This document shows, one piece after another, positions 32,790 to 41,617 of a stretch of 64,000 nucleotides of DNA; within the stretch, counting starts at the first letter, position 1; each line of letters starts with the position of its first letter. Made by a program: the position numbers and the translations under genes. The notes under the pieces were generated by a model. The model was not told the DNA's origin. It was given only the letters and a program-made list of their open reading frames with translations, and did not search any database. Location of the stretch: the NCBI RefSeq assembly GCF_004368785.1, contig NZ_SODM01000007.1, positions 186,001-250,000 on the forward strand, in the 5' to 3' direction. Source of the DNA: Flavobacterium sp. 270. Its GTDB lineage: Bacteria > Bacteroidota > Bacteroidia > Flavobacteriales > Flavobacteriaceae.

Positions 32790-33533
32790 ATGAAACAGTA
32801 TCCTTTTTTAGTCTTTTTGTTTTTGATATTTACAAGCTGCGACAAAGGTCTTTCGTTTGAAAATAAAACATTTGAAAAAAAATCAGCCATTCCATGCAAC
32901 ATTGATTGTCCAATAATTACTATAGATATTCCGATTGCAAAAAATGAAAAGATCGTTGCCGACAGTATCAACAAAAAAATATTTTTGGTAGTAAAAGAGA
33001 TTGTTTATTTTGGCGAAGATTCTCTAAAAACAAATGATTATAAATCTTTAGCAGCGTCTTTTATTGCATCGTATGAAGAAATGCACAGCAAATTTCCAGA
33101 TGAAACTTTTGGCTGGGAAGGTAAAATAAAAGGAAATGTAGAATATGAATCGGATCAAATATTAAATATCAAAATCGATCATTATACTTTTACGGGCGGT
33201 GCACACGGATATCAGGGTTTTCGTTCTTTATTATTTAATCCGAAAACAGGAAAAACGGTATTTAACGATCAATTATTTAAAAACGAAAAAGAATTTAAGG
33301 CTTTCGCCGAAAAAGAATTCAGGGCAAAATATAAAATTCCGGCAAAATCAAATATAAACGCAACAGGCTTAATGTTTGAAAATGATAAATTTCAGCTCCC
33401 GCAAAATATTTTCTTTACAGAAGAAGGTTTGCTGTTATATTACAACTCTTACGAAGCCGCATCTTACGCAGATGGTCCAAAAGAACTTCTTTTTCCCTAT
33501 GAAAAAATCAGCAAATATCTAGTTTTAAAATAA
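32790..33533 (+). CDS. lipoprotein with DUF4163/DUF3298 domains (RsiV-like)
   Basis: 247 residues. N-terminal lipoprotein signal: MKQYPFLVFLFLIFTSCDKG with lipid-accepting Cys17. Residues about 40-120 resemble DUF4163 (IDIPIAKNEKIVADSINKKIF). Residues about 125-240 resemble DUF3298, with the family hallmark YTFTGGAHGYQGFRSLLFNPKTGK and a C-terminal LFPYEKISKYL. Such proteins are extracytoplasmic; the fold is that of the sensor domain of the anti-sigma factor RsiV, which binds lysozyme, but no sigma factor or TM anti-sigma segment is present here. Role unknown. Confidence 0.82.
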   Translation: MKQYPFLVFLFLIFTSCDKGLSFENKTFEKKSAIPCNIDCPIITIDIPIAKNEKIVADSINKKIFLVVKEIVYFGEDSLKTNDYKSLAASFIASYEEMHSKFPDETFGWEGKIKGNVEYESDQILNIKIDHYTFTGGAHGYQGFRSLLFNPKTGKTVFNDQLFKNEKEFKAFAEKEFRAKYKIPAKSNINATGLMFENDKFQLPQNIFFTEEGLLLYYNSYEAASYADGPKELLFPYEKISKYLVLK

Positions 33534-33571
33534 AAAGCTTAGAACCTTAGAAACTCAGAACCTCAGTAGAT

Positions 33572-34714
33572 TTAAATATCATATTTCATTTTCCGCAAAA
33601 TCCTCAAAGCTTCTTTAAAAGACAAATAAATATTTCCAAAAGGTTTCAAAAGTAATTTAGCATCAATCAGTTTTTGTTTGGCGTCGTCAAAACCATTCAA
33701 ATAACAAATCATAAAAGTCGACGGAAGATTCTCGAGATCTTTCAATTCTCGTTCAGACAAAGCAAGATTTTTTTGCAATTTTTGAAGTAAAGCAATATTT
33801 GCATTGTAAATATGAAATAACATTCGCTTATTAAATTCCGGCGGTTGAAAAAGTATTTTTCGGTCAATTTTATAATAGCCGTTGTCAAAAAAATGAATCG
33901 TTTGTTCTTCCAGCGGATAATAACTTGTTTTGTCATTTAATCCCAGCGGAACATATTCGGTAATCGTAAAACTATCATCGTCATAAACAATCGTTACCAC
34001 ATCTTGTGCAGAGTAAAAAAGTTTAATCTGCTCGTTTATCAGCTCAATATCTACGCGGGATAAAAAAGTTTTATCACGGGATTTTTTAGGGACACCCGCC
34101 CAACAGATTACAAACAATTCTTTAAAAACAAAATATTTAGGCGACATGTCTTTATGCCTGAAATTCATAAAATCGATTACGCCGTCTAAAGTATATTGAA
34201 TGCTGTTTCGAGAACTATTTTCGATTCCGATAACCGTTTCTGTATTTTGGTAATTTTTCTCGACTTCCTCATGTTCTTCTATCGGAATCGAATTACTGCC
34301 ACGTCTCACAAAAACACTATTCGCCAAAATGGTGTGAATTCCTTTTTTGAAATACGAAATTTTGTTTTTAGGTTTAATGGTAACCAGCCCAATTACTTTG
34401 TCTTTTGGAAGATTCGGAAACGGTACATTTTCGTATTGGATTTTAGGTGGATTTTCTAAAAATGCATTCACCAAATTCTGAATTCGGCTGTCATCAAAGA
34501 AATCATCGCCTACAATTTCATTATCATGGTCTTCTACTCCAACCACGATATAAGAATTATTGGTTGGGTTTGAATTCGAAAGAGCGCAAATGTGTTTTAA
34601 AAACTTCCCTTTCCCTTCGCGGGAATGGAGATTCAACTGCCTTTTTTTATCATAAAAACTGCTTTCGTCGTTATGAGCGAGGAGATTTTTTATTAAAAGG
34701 CGTTTGTTGATCAT
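33572..34714 (-). CDS. AlbA_2 (Schlafen-like) ATP-binding domain protein
   Basis: 380 residues, cytoplasmic. The N-terminal part (about 1-150) matches the AlbA_2/divergent AAA-4 domain: an E/D-rich start (HNDESSFYDKKRQLNLHSREGKGKFLKHICALSNS), NNSYIVVGVEDHDNEIVGDDFFD near 52-74, and the closing FVRRGSNSIPIEEHE near 134-148. The rest is unrecognised, mixed alpha/beta. AlbA_2 proteins occur as regulators and in some defence systems, but no toxin, helicase or nuclease partner lies beside it, so I make no functional claim. Flanked by repeat-like spacers on both sides. Confidence 0.8.
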   Translation of the reverse strand: MINKRLLIKNLLAHNDESSFYDKKRQLNLHSREGKGKFLKHICALSNSNPTNNSYIVVGVEDHDNEIVGDDFFDDSRIQNLVNAFLENPPKIQYENVPFPNLPKDKVIGLVTIKPKNKISYFKKGIHTILANSVFVRRGSNSIPIEEHEEVEKNYQNTETVIGIENSSRNSIQYTLDGVIDFMNFRHKDMSPKYFVFKELFVICWAGVPKKSRDKTFLSRVDIELINEQIKLFYSAQDVVTIVYDDDSFTITEYVPLGLNDKTSYYPLEEQTIHFFDNGYYKIDRKILFQPPEFNKRMLFHIYNANIALLQKLQKNLALSERELKDLENLPSTFMICYLNGFDDAKQKLIDAKLLLKPFGNIYLSFKEALRILRKMKYDI

Positions 34715-34754
34715 TATTTAGACTTTCTTAGATTTTTTGATTTTTAGAATTCTT

Positions 34755-34793
34755 AGATTAAAAACTTCTTAGACTAATATAAATCTAAGAAGT
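34755..34793 (-). terminator. hairpin terminator of the SDR gene
   Basis: 10-bp arms ACTTCTTAGA/TCTAAGAAGT around ten bases; on the minus strand followed by five T. It sits inside a CTTAGATT-type repetitive spacer. Confidence 0.65.
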
Positions 34794-34809
34794 CTAATTT
34801 TCTAAAGAT

Positions 34810-35568
34810 CTACAACATCTTTTTGTTAACTATCGTCGAAGAAGCTTGCGCCGTACTCATTACAACTAAATCTGCAATATTTACATGATAAGGTCTTGTG
34901 ACTACAAAATGAATAATATCTGCAATATCTTCTGCCTGCAAAGGATCGAAACCTTTATATACATTTGAAGCTCTTTCGGCATCACCTTTAAAACGAACTT
35001 CACTAAATTCTGTCGCAACCATTCCCGGGTGAATTCCTCCTACTCTAATTCCGTACGGATTTAAGTCAATTCGCATTCCGGCAGTAATGGCATCAACTGC
35101 ATGTTTAGAACCGCAATATACATTTCCATTCGGATAAACTTCTTTTGCGGCCGTTGATCCAATATTAATGATATGACCTGATTTTCTTTCAATCATAATT
35201 GGCATCACGGCTTTAGAAATATACAAAAGCCCTTTTACATTAATGTCAATCATGGCATCCCAATCGTCTAAATCTCCATTTTGAATTGGGTCTAAACCGT
35301 GCGCATTTCCAGCATTATTTATTAAAACATCAATTGTCGAAAATTCTTCAGGAAGACCATTTATTTTTTCGAAAACATCATTTTTATCACGAACATCAAA
35401 AGCTAAAGCATGCACTTCTGTAAAAGCAGAAAGTTCTTTTCCTAAATCAGCTAAACGTTCTTTACGTCGCCCGCAGATAATTACTTTAAAATTGTTTTTT
35501 GCTAAAATCTGAGCCGTGGCTTTTCCTATTCCGCTTGTTGCTCCGGTTATTAAAGCTGTTTTTTTCAT
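34810..35568 (-). CDS. SDR-family NAD(P)-dependent oxidoreductase (YdfG-like)
   Basis: 252 residues. Classical short-chain dehydrogenase: TGATSGIGKA at 8-17 (cofactor loop), CGRRKERL near 32-39 (basic residues fit NADP), NNAG near 85-88, the catalytic Ser in INIGSTAA near 137-144 and YCGSK near 151-155 (Tyr and Lys). HPGMVATEFSEVRF near 180 is typical of the YdfG serine/3-hydroxy-acid dehydrogenase subgroup. It would oxidise 3-hydroxy acids such as L-allo-threonine or serine (inferred from subgroup). Confidence 0.88.
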   Translation of the reverse strand: MKKTALITGATSGIGKATAQILAKNNFKVIICGRRKERLADLGKELSAFTEVHALAFDVRDKNDVFEKINGLPEEFSTIDVLINNAGNAHGLDPIQNGDLDDWDAMIDINVKGLLYISKAVMPIMIERKSGHIINIGSTAAKEVYPNGNVYCGSKHAVDAITAGMRIDLNPYGIRVGGIHPGMVATEFSEVRFKGDAERASNVYKGFDPLQAEDIADIIHFVVTRPYHVNIADLVVMSTAQASSTIVNKKML

Positions 35569-35587
35569 TTTATTTTTTGTTTTTTGC

Positions 35588-35643
35588 CACAGATTAAAGG
35601 ATTTTCACAGATTAATTAATTCTTTTTAATCCTTTAATCTGTG
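35588..35643. repeat. CACAGATTAAAGGATT inverted repeat
   Basis: Exact 16-base inverted arms CACAGATTAAAGGATT and AATCCTTTAATCTGTG with 24 bases between, preceded by TTTTTGC. It lies between the SDR and aldo/keto reductase genes and could act as terminator for the latter. It shares the TTTTTGCCAC edge with the element at 46183. Confidence 0.65.
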
Positions 35644-35669
35644 ACAAATATTTTTATTTAAAGCTAAAT

Positions 35670-36545
35670 TTAAGCAACATCGTCGCCCATACTTTCTGTC
35701 CAGATGGCAAACCAGTCTTCTTTGTCCATTTCTAATTCTACTGCTTTCATCAACGATTGAATTCTGGCAATATTTACCGTTCCCGCAATCGGAATAACTT
35801 TAGCAGGATGTTTTAAAATCCAGGAAAGTAAAAGCGTATCAGATCCAAAATGATATTTTTCAACCAAAGTCGAAAGTAATTTTTTAAGACGGCGTGTTTT
35901 TTTGGTATCTTCTCTAAAAACAGTTCCAAGCGGATTCCATGACAATGGTCTGATTCCGTGCGTCTGCATATAATCTAAACTTCCATCAATCATTGGTTCA
36001 AAATGTGTTGCTGAAAATTGAACTTGGTTAAAGCTTACTTCTGTTTTACTGCGGATTAATTCGGTTTGTGAACTTGTAAAATTAGAAAGTCCGAAATCTA
36101 TAATTTTTCCTTCCGATTTTAATTTTTCAACTGCTTCTGCAATTTCATCTGCCTGCATTAAGGGACTTGGTCTGTGTAGTAAAAAAACATCAACATAATC
36201 TGTTTTCAATTTTTTTAAAGATTCTTCAACCGACCAGATAATATAATCTTTAGAATATTCGTAATGCTTTATTTTGTTTTCAGGACGATTTTCGGCAATC
36301 ATCTGAATACCGCACTTGGTAATTAATTGTAATTTTTCACGTGAAATTTTACTGGCATGAAACGCTTTTCCAAAAGCAGCTTCGGTTGTATAATCTCCGT
36401 AAATATCAGCATGGTCAAAAGTGGTAATTTTGTTCTCGATACTAATTTGTATCATGTTTTCCATTTCTTTAGTTGTAAGGTTTTTATCCCATACTCCCCA
36501 ATTCATAGTGCCCGAAATGATAGGCGATAAGGCTGTTTTAGTCAT
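35670..36545 (-). CDS. aldo/keto reductase (YdhF-like)
   Basis: 291 residues, a TIM-barrel AKR. The catalytic tetrad is partly visible: Asp and Tyr in FDHADIYGDY near 39-48, Lys in LQLITKCG near 72-79 and His in VFLLHRPSP near 119-127; the NADP-binding end is VIPIAGTVN near 255-263. It reduces carbonyls with NADPH; substrate unknown. ATG 36545 gives a normal N-terminus (SPIISGTMNWGVW). On the same strand as the SDR gene but separated by a palindromic repeat, so it may have its own transcript. Confidence 0.9.
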   Translation of the reverse strand: MTKTALSPIISGTMNWGVWDKNLTTKEMENMIQISIENKITTFDHADIYGDYTTEAAFGKAFHASKISREKLQLITKCGIQMIAENRPENKIKHYEYSKDYIIWSVEESLKKLKTDYVDVFLLHRPSPLMQADEIAEAVEKLKSEGKIIDFGLSNFTSSQTELIRSKTEVSFNQVQFSATHFEPMIDGSLDYMQTHGIRPLSWNPLGTVFREDTKKTRRLKKLLSTLVEKYHFGSDTLLLSWILKHPAKVIPIAGTVNIARIQSLMKAVELEMDKEDWFAIWTESMGDDVA

Positions 36546-36768
36546 GATCGTAATGCGTTATTTTTGGTAATAAATATGCTTTTATAAAACATAATCATCA
36601 AAGTTCTTAAAAATATAAAAATAGATTCACAATTAGTCCTTAAAATTAAGTCATTGGTCGAAGTTTTAACCATTCTTTAACATCTTACTTCTCAAAAAAT
36701 ATTCAATTTGCACTCTCAAAATTAAGACATAAAAATCAAGGCTTTAAAAAGGTTTTAAAAATATCTAT

Positions 36769-37773
36769 ATGGAAGAAAATACAACGACTTTAGACATTAG
36801 AGCGATAAATGAAAAAATTGAAAGAGAAAGTGCTTTTATAGACCTTCTTACAATGGAAATGAACAAAGTTATTGTGGGCCAGAAACACATGGTCGAGCGT
36901 CTATTAATCGGTCTTTTAGGACAAGGTCACATTTTGTTAGAAGGTGTTCCTGGATTAGCCAAAACTTTAGCTATTAATACCTTGTCTCAAGCAGTTCAGG
37001 GTTCTTTCAGCCGTATCCAGTTTACACCAGATTTATTACCTGCCGATGTTGTTGGTACGATGATTTACAACATTAAAGCAAATGAGTTCTCTATTAAAAA
37101 AGGACCTATTTTTGCTAACTTCGTACTTGCCGATGAGATTAACCGTGCTCCTGCAAAAGTACAATCTGCACTTTTGGAGGCGATGCAGGAAAAACAAGTA
37201 ACTATTGGCGACACCACATTCAAATTAGATCGTCCGTTTTTAGTATTGGCAACTCAAAACCCGGTTGAGCAAGAAGGAACTTATCAGCTTCCTGAAGCGC
37301 AAGTCGATCGTTTTATGTTGAAAACCGTAATTGATTACCCAAAAATTGACGAAGAGCGTTTTGTAATTCGTCAAAACTTAAAAGGAACTTACGAAAAAGT
37401 AAATCCAGTTGTTTCTGTAGAACAAATTCTGCGTGCGCAGGAAGCTGTTCGCGAAGTTTACATGGACGAAAAAATCGAAAAATATATCTTAGATATCATC
37501 TTTGCTACCCGTTACCCAGAAAAATACAAATTAGCCGACCTAAAACCACTTATTAGTTTTGGAGCATCACCTCGTGGAAGTATCAATTTAGCTAATGCAG
37601 CAAAATGTTACGCTTTTATCAAACGTCGTGGTTATGTAATTCCAGAAGATGTTCGAGCAGTTGTACATGATGTTTTACGTCACAGAGTTGGGATCACATA
37701 CGAAGCTGAGGCTGAAAACATTACTTCTGTAGACATTATCAACAAAATCGTAAACGAGATTGAAGTACCTTAA
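36769..37773 (+). CDS. MoxR-family AAA+ ATPase
   Basis: 334 residues. Walker A GVPGLAKT near 61-68, Walker B VLADEINRAP near 120-129, the sensor-1 region LATQNPVEQEGTYQLPEAQ near 160-178 and sensor 2 in GASPRGSINLA near 265-275. MoxR ATPases remodel or insert cofactors into VWA-domain partners. First gene of the moxR-DUF58-bat operon, whose VWA proteins BatA and BatB are the probable clients. A TCAATTTG sequence at 36703-36710, one base off the -7 consensus, may be its promoter. Confidence 0.93.
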   Translation: MEENTTTLDIRAINEKIERESAFIDLLTMEMNKVIVGQKHMVERLLIGLLGQGHILLEGVPGLAKTLAINTLSQAVQGSFSRIQFTPDLLPADVVGTMIYNIKANEFSIKKGPIFANFVLADEINRAPAKVQSALLEAMQEKQVTIGDTTFKLDRPFLVLATQNPVEQEGTYQLPEAQVDRFMLKTVIDYPKIDEERFVIRQNLKGTYEKVNPVVSVEQILRAQEAVREVYMDEKIEKYILDIIFATRYPEKYKLADLKPLISFGASPRGSINLANAAKCYAFIKRRGYVIPEDVRAVVHDVLRHRVGITYEAEAENITSVDIINKIVNEIEVP

Positions 37774-37777
37774 GAAA

Positions 37778-37868
37778 TTTTAGATTTTAGAGTTCAGATT
37801 TTAGATTTTGAAATCTGACCTTTAAAAGTAATCCTAAAATCTAAAGTCTAAAATCTGCAATCCGAAAA
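37778..37868. repeat. TTTTAGATT-type repetitive spacer
   Basis: Spacer between moxR and the DUF58 gene made of repeated TTTTAGATTTTAGA units in one half and their complement (TCTAAAATCTGC, AATCTAAAG) in the other, so it can fold. A related sequence follows the DUF58 gene (38738-38785). Confidence 0.6.
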
Positions 37869-37869
37869 A

Positions 37870-38733
37870 ATGGATACAAAAGAGCTTTTAAAAAAAGTAC
37901 GGAAAATAGAAATCAAAACCAAAAGACTGAGTAATCATATCTTTTCGGGAGAATATCACTCTTCGTTTAAAGGACGAGGAATGACGTTTAGCGAGGTGCG
38001 TCAATATCAATATGGTGATGATATTCGTAACATCGATTGGAATGTGACCGCACGCTACAATGAAGCTCACGTAAAAGTATTTGAAGAAGAACGCGAATTG
38101 ACTATGGTTTTAATGGTCGATATTTCGGGTTCTGAAGGATTTGGTTCTAAAACTCAGTTTAAAAAAGACATCGTAACCGAAATTGCGGCAACGATGGCTT
38201 TTTCGGCTACACAAAATAATGACAAGATTGGTTTAATCTTATTTTCTGATATTATCGAATTGTATATTCCGCCCAAAAAAGGGCGTTCTCACGTTTTAAG
38301 AATCATTAGAGAATTAATAGAATTTGAACCAAAAAGCCAGAAAACAGATGTTGCCCAAGCTTTAAAATTCTTGTCAGGAACACAAAAAAAGAAAGCCATC
38401 ATTTTTATGATTTCCGATTTTATGTCTGAATCTTATGAGCATACTTTAAAAATTGCTTCTAAGAAACATGATATTACTGGCGTTCGAGTGTATGATATTC
38501 GCGAAGAAAAAATTCCAAATTTAGGAATGGTAACCATGCTGGATGCCGAAACTGGTAAAACGCAATTGGTTGACACCAGTTCTAAAACAGTACGAATGAA
38601 CTACGAAAAACATTATCAGGAAAGAGTAGAATATTTTAAAGACACTTTTCGTAAATCAGGCGCAGGAATTGTCAACACCAGAGTTGACGAAAATTATGTA
38701 ACTAAACTATTAGGATATTTCAAATCGAGATAA
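37870..38733 (+). CDS. DUF58 domain-containing VWA-like protein
   Basis: 287 residues. The DUF58 core is plain: GRGMTFSEVRQYQYGDDIRNIDWNVTAR, in part, near 36-63, then a VWA-like domain with the MIDAS-type DISGS near 81-85, TQNNDKIGLILFSD near 115-128 and FMISDFMS near 177. No transmembrane segment. In moxR operons this protein is the usual second member and may bind MoxR. Both flanking spacers carry the same TTTTAGATT repeat type. Confidence 0.9.
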   Translation: MDTKELLKKVRKIEIKTKRLSNHIFSGEYHSSFKGRGMTFSEVRQYQYGDDIRNIDWNVTARYNEAHVKVFEEERELTMVLMVDISGSEGFGSKTQFKKDIVTEIAATMAFSATQNNDKIGLILFSDIIELYIPPKKGRSHVLRIIRELIEFEPKSQKTDVAQALKFLSGTQKKKAIIFMISDFMSESYEHTLKIASKKHDITGVRVYDIREEKIPNLGMVTMLDAETGKTQLVDTSSKTVRMNYEKHYQERVEYFKDTFRKSGAGIVNTRVDENYVTKLLGYFKSR

Positions 38734-38737
38734 ATAT

Positions 38738-38785
38738 AATTTTAGATTGCAGGTTTTAGATTTTAGATTTTGAAATCGAATAATT
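38738..38785. repeat. second TTTTAGATT-type spacer
   Basis: AATTTTAGATTGCAGGTTTTAG and TTTTAGATTTTGAAATC units resemble the spacer at 37778-37868, so the DUF58 gene is bracketed by the same repeat family. Confidence 0.5.
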
Positions 38786-38893
38786 TAAGATTTGCATTAC
38801 ACAAATAAAAACCCGCTTAAATCCGTTTCACCTGTATTATCAGTGTTCCATTTAAGCATTCATTTTAGAATAAAATCTGAAATCAAAAATCAA

Positions 38894-40528
38894 ATGAAAT
38901 TAAAGTTTTACATATTTTTATTTTTACTTTCTTCAGCTGTTTTTGCGCAAAGCAAACAGATTGAAACCAGTATCGATACCAAAAAAAATAAAATTGGAGC
39001 AGAGTTTAAGCTTACGCTGAAAACGACTGTAACTTCAACATCCAAAGTTGAATTTCCAAAACTTAAAAACATTGGAGCTTTAGAAGTTATACAATCTTAT
39101 CCTGTAGATACTGTAAAGAAAGATGCAACTTATGAATTAATCAAAAGATATGGTTTAACACAATTTGATTCTGGACATTATACTATTCCGAGCATCAAAA
39201 TTTTAATTGATAAAAAACCTTTTTTAAGCGATTCTATTAAAGTTGAAGTAGCAAATGTAAAAGTTGACACGCTGCAGCAAAAAATGTATGACATTAAAGA
39301 CATCAGCAATGTAGACAATGGCATTAGCGATTGGTGGCTTTATATTTTAATTCTTGTAATTATTATCGCAATTGGTGTTTTTGCATATTGGTACATTAAA
39401 AAACATCAAAAGAAAAAAATCGAAGAAGAGGTTTATAAAACGCCAATTGAAAAAGCGACAAGTCTGCTAAACAATTTAGAGCAAAAAGAACTTGTTCAAA
39501 AAGGTGAAATTAAAGAATACTACAGTGAATTAACCGATATTGCCCGTAATTATATTGAAGAAGCGATTCATATTCCGGCAATGGAAAGTACAACTTCTGA
39601 GTTAATTCAGGCTATTAGAACTGCTTCTACCAAAAAGAAAATGACTTTAACTCCAGAAACTGTTGAGAATCTGGAACGCGTTTTACGTCAGGCCGATTTG
39701 GTGAAATTTGCAAAATCTAAACCGCTTGATTTTGAAATTACAGAAGACAGAAACAAAATTCAGAAAGTAATTCTAACGCTTGATAATGCAATTCCGACAG
39801 AAGTTCCTGAGGAAGAAGAAGATCAATTATTAAATGAAGCTCAAAGACAAAAACAGATTAAGCTTCAATTAAAAAAGAAACGCAATCAGCGTATCGGAAT
39901 GTCGATTGGTATTGTTGTTTTATTACTAACAGCTACAACCACTTATTTTATTGCGACAAAAGGTTTTACTTATGTAAAAGATAATGTTATTGGCCATCCG
40001 TCTAAAGAATTATTAGAAGGCGAATGGGTAAAAAGTGAATACGGAAATCCTGGAGTTATTATTGAAACACCAAAGGTTTTAAAGAGAATGGATCCGCTGA
40101 AGGTATTGCCAAAATCAACAATGGCTTTAATTAAAGAAATGCAGCTTTTTGCATACGGAAGCATCATCGACAATTTTATGGTAACCGTTTCTACTACTAA
40201 ATTTAAGACTCCAACCGATATTGATTTAGCAAAAGCACTGGAAGGTTCTTTAAAAGTTATTGAAGCACAAGGCGGTCAAAATATTATTGTAAAACAAGAA
40301 GATTTCCAGACCAATCAAGGTATTCAGGGTGTAAAAGGTTACGGAACAATGACAATTTTAAATCCTGCAGATAAAACAAGTATAAAAGCATATTACGAAC
40401 TTTTACTTTTTAAACAAGATCAGGGTTTACAGCAAATCATGATTTTGCATGAAGAAGGAGATACTTATGCTAATGATATTACAACTCGAATTTTAAATTC
40501 TGTTGAACTTAAAAAAGCAACTAACTAA
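38894..40528 (+). CDS. bat-operon membrane protein (BatD/DUF4381-like)
   Basis: 544 residues from ATG 38894; the longer frame adds 34 residues upstream that spoil a clear signal peptide (MKLKFYIFLFLLSSAVFAQ). Residues about 20-140 are a strand-rich periplasmic domain, followed by a transmembrane helix (WWLYILILVIIIAIGVFAYWYI, in part) and a cytoplasmic helical segment with ARNYIEEAIHIPAMESTTSELI, as in DUF4381/BatD-like proteins. A second transmembrane helix follows (MSIGIVVLLLTATTTYFI), then a C-terminal extracytoplasmic domain. The stop overlaps the batA start by one base (TAATG), implying coupling. Confidence 0.75.
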   Translation: MKLKFYIFLFLLSSAVFAQSKQIETSIDTKKNKIGAEFKLTLKTTVTSTSKVEFPKLKNIGALEVIQSYPVDTVKKDATYELIKRYGLTQFDSGHYTIPSIKILIDKKPFLSDSIKVEVANVKVDTLQQKMYDIKDISNVDNGISDWWLYILILVIIIAIGVFAYWYIKKHQKKKIEEEVYKTPIEKATSLLNNLEQKELVQKGEIKEYYSELTDIARNYIEEAIHIPAMESTTSELIQAIRTASTKKKMTLTPETVENLERVLRQADLVKFAKSKPLDFEITEDRNKIQKVILTLDNAIPTEVPEEEEDQLLNEAQRQKQIKLQLKKKRNQRIGMSIGIVVLLLTATTTYFIATKGFTYVKDNVIGHPSKELLEGEWVKSEYGNPGVIIETPKVLKRMDPLKVLPKSTMALIKEMQLFAYGSIIDNFMVTVSTTKFKTPTDIDLAKALEGSLKVIEAQGGQNIIVKQEDFQTNQGIQGVKGYGTMTILNPADKTSIKAYYELLLFKQDQGLQQIMILHEEGDTYANDITTRILNSVELKKATN

Positions 40529-41529
40529 TGAGTAAAATAACTTTTTTAAATCCAGAGTTTTTTTGGTTGTTTCTATTAATTCCAATTGCAATTATTTGGT
40601 TTTTATTGAAACGCAACCAGCAATCGGCTACTTTAAAAATGAGTTCTACAGCAGGTTTTAAAAATAGCGAATCGCTGTTGACAAAACTAAAACCTTGTTT
40701 GTATGTTTTTAGAGTTATTGGTTTAAGCTCACTTGTTGTTGCTTTGGCAAGACCAAGAACAGTAGACATTAGCAATCAGACCAAAACCACAAAAGGAATT
40801 GATATTGTAATAGCAATTGACGTTTCTGGAAGTATGCTGGCAAAAGATTTGAAGCCAAACCGTATGGAAGCTTTAAAAAAGGTGGCTGCGGATTTTGTGG
40901 AAGAAAGACCAAATGACAGAGTCGGCTTGGTTTTGTACGCTTCAGAAGCTTATACAAAAACTCCCGTTACAAGTGATAAAGCAATTATTCTTGAAGCGAT
41001 AAAAGGTATTAAATACGATACTGCGTTACAAGACGGAACTGGAATTGGAATGGGTCTGGCTACCGCTGTAAACCGATTGAAAGACAGTAAAGCAAAAAGC
41101 CGTGTTATTATTTTAATGACAGATGGTGTAAATAATGCTGGTTTTATTGAACCTGAAACAGCATCGGATATTGCAAAACAATACGGAATTAAAGTTTACA
41201 CGATTGGACTTGGTACTAACGGAATGGCACCGTCTCCGTACGCATACGCACCAAACGGCGGATTTTTATTTAAAATGCAAAAAGTGGAGATTGACGAAAA
41301 GTTAATGAAAAGCATTGCCCGCAAAACAGACGGAACGTATTTTAGAGCAACCAGCAATGATAAATTAGCCGAAATATATAATTCGATTAATAAACTGGAA
41401 ACTACAGAAATCCAAGAATTAAAATTCTACGATTACGACGAAAAATACAGAGGCTTTGTTTTACTCGCAGCATTTTTATTGTTGCTGGAAGTTGGTTTAA
41501 GAAATACAGTTTACAGAAGCTTCATTTAA
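40528..41529 (+). CDS. batA: BatA, VWA-domain membrane protein
   Basis: 333 residues. N-terminal TM helix (FFWLFLLIPIAIIWFLL) and another near 58-75, then a VWA domain: MIDAS DVSGS near 98-102, the MIDAS Thr in NDRVGLVLYASEAYTKTPVT and IILMTDGVNNAG near 194-205. A C-terminal TM helix (FVLLAAFLLLLEVGL) closes. BatA is part of the Bacteroides aerotolerance operon; with BatB it may form a membrane-bound VWA pair acted on by MoxR (family knowledge). Translationally coupled to the preceding gene. Confidence 0.92.
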   Translation: MSKITFLNPEFFWLFLLIPIAIIWFLLKRNQQSATLKMSSTAGFKNSESLLTKLKPCLYVFRVIGLSSLVVALARPRTVDISNQTKTTKGIDIVIAIDVSGSMLAKDLKPNRMEALKKVAADFVEERPNDRVGLVLYASEAYTKTPVTSDKAIILEAIKGIKYDTALQDGTGIGMGLATAVNRLKDSKAKSRVIILMTDGVNNAGFIEPETASDIAKQYGIKVYTIGLGTNGMAPSPYAYAPNGGFLFKMQKVEIDEKLMKSIARKTDGTYFRATSNDKLAEIYNSINKLETTEIQELKFYDYDEKYRGFVLLAAFLLLLEVGLRNTVYRSFI

Positions 41530-41539
41530 TTTTGAAAAA

Positions 41540-41606
41540 ATTAAAAAATTCCAATAATAAAATTCCAAATAACAATTTGGAATTTGGAATTTTTAAAATT
41601 GGAATT
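41540..41606. repeat. AATTCCAAAT-type inverted spacer between batA and batB
   Basis: AAATTCCAATAATAAAATTCCAAAT faces ATTTGGAATTTGGAATTTTT and a further AATTGGAATTT. The same sequence family as the hairpin at 17800 and the terminator at 31345, here inside an operon. Confidence 0.55.
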
Positions 41607-41617
41607 TAATAACATTT

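Noticed and set aside
33572..34714. AlbA_2/Schlafen-like protein as part of a defence system
   Set aside because: Domain present, but no partner effector, nuclease or helicase gene beside it; metabolic and lipoprotein genes flank it, so a defence role is unsupported.
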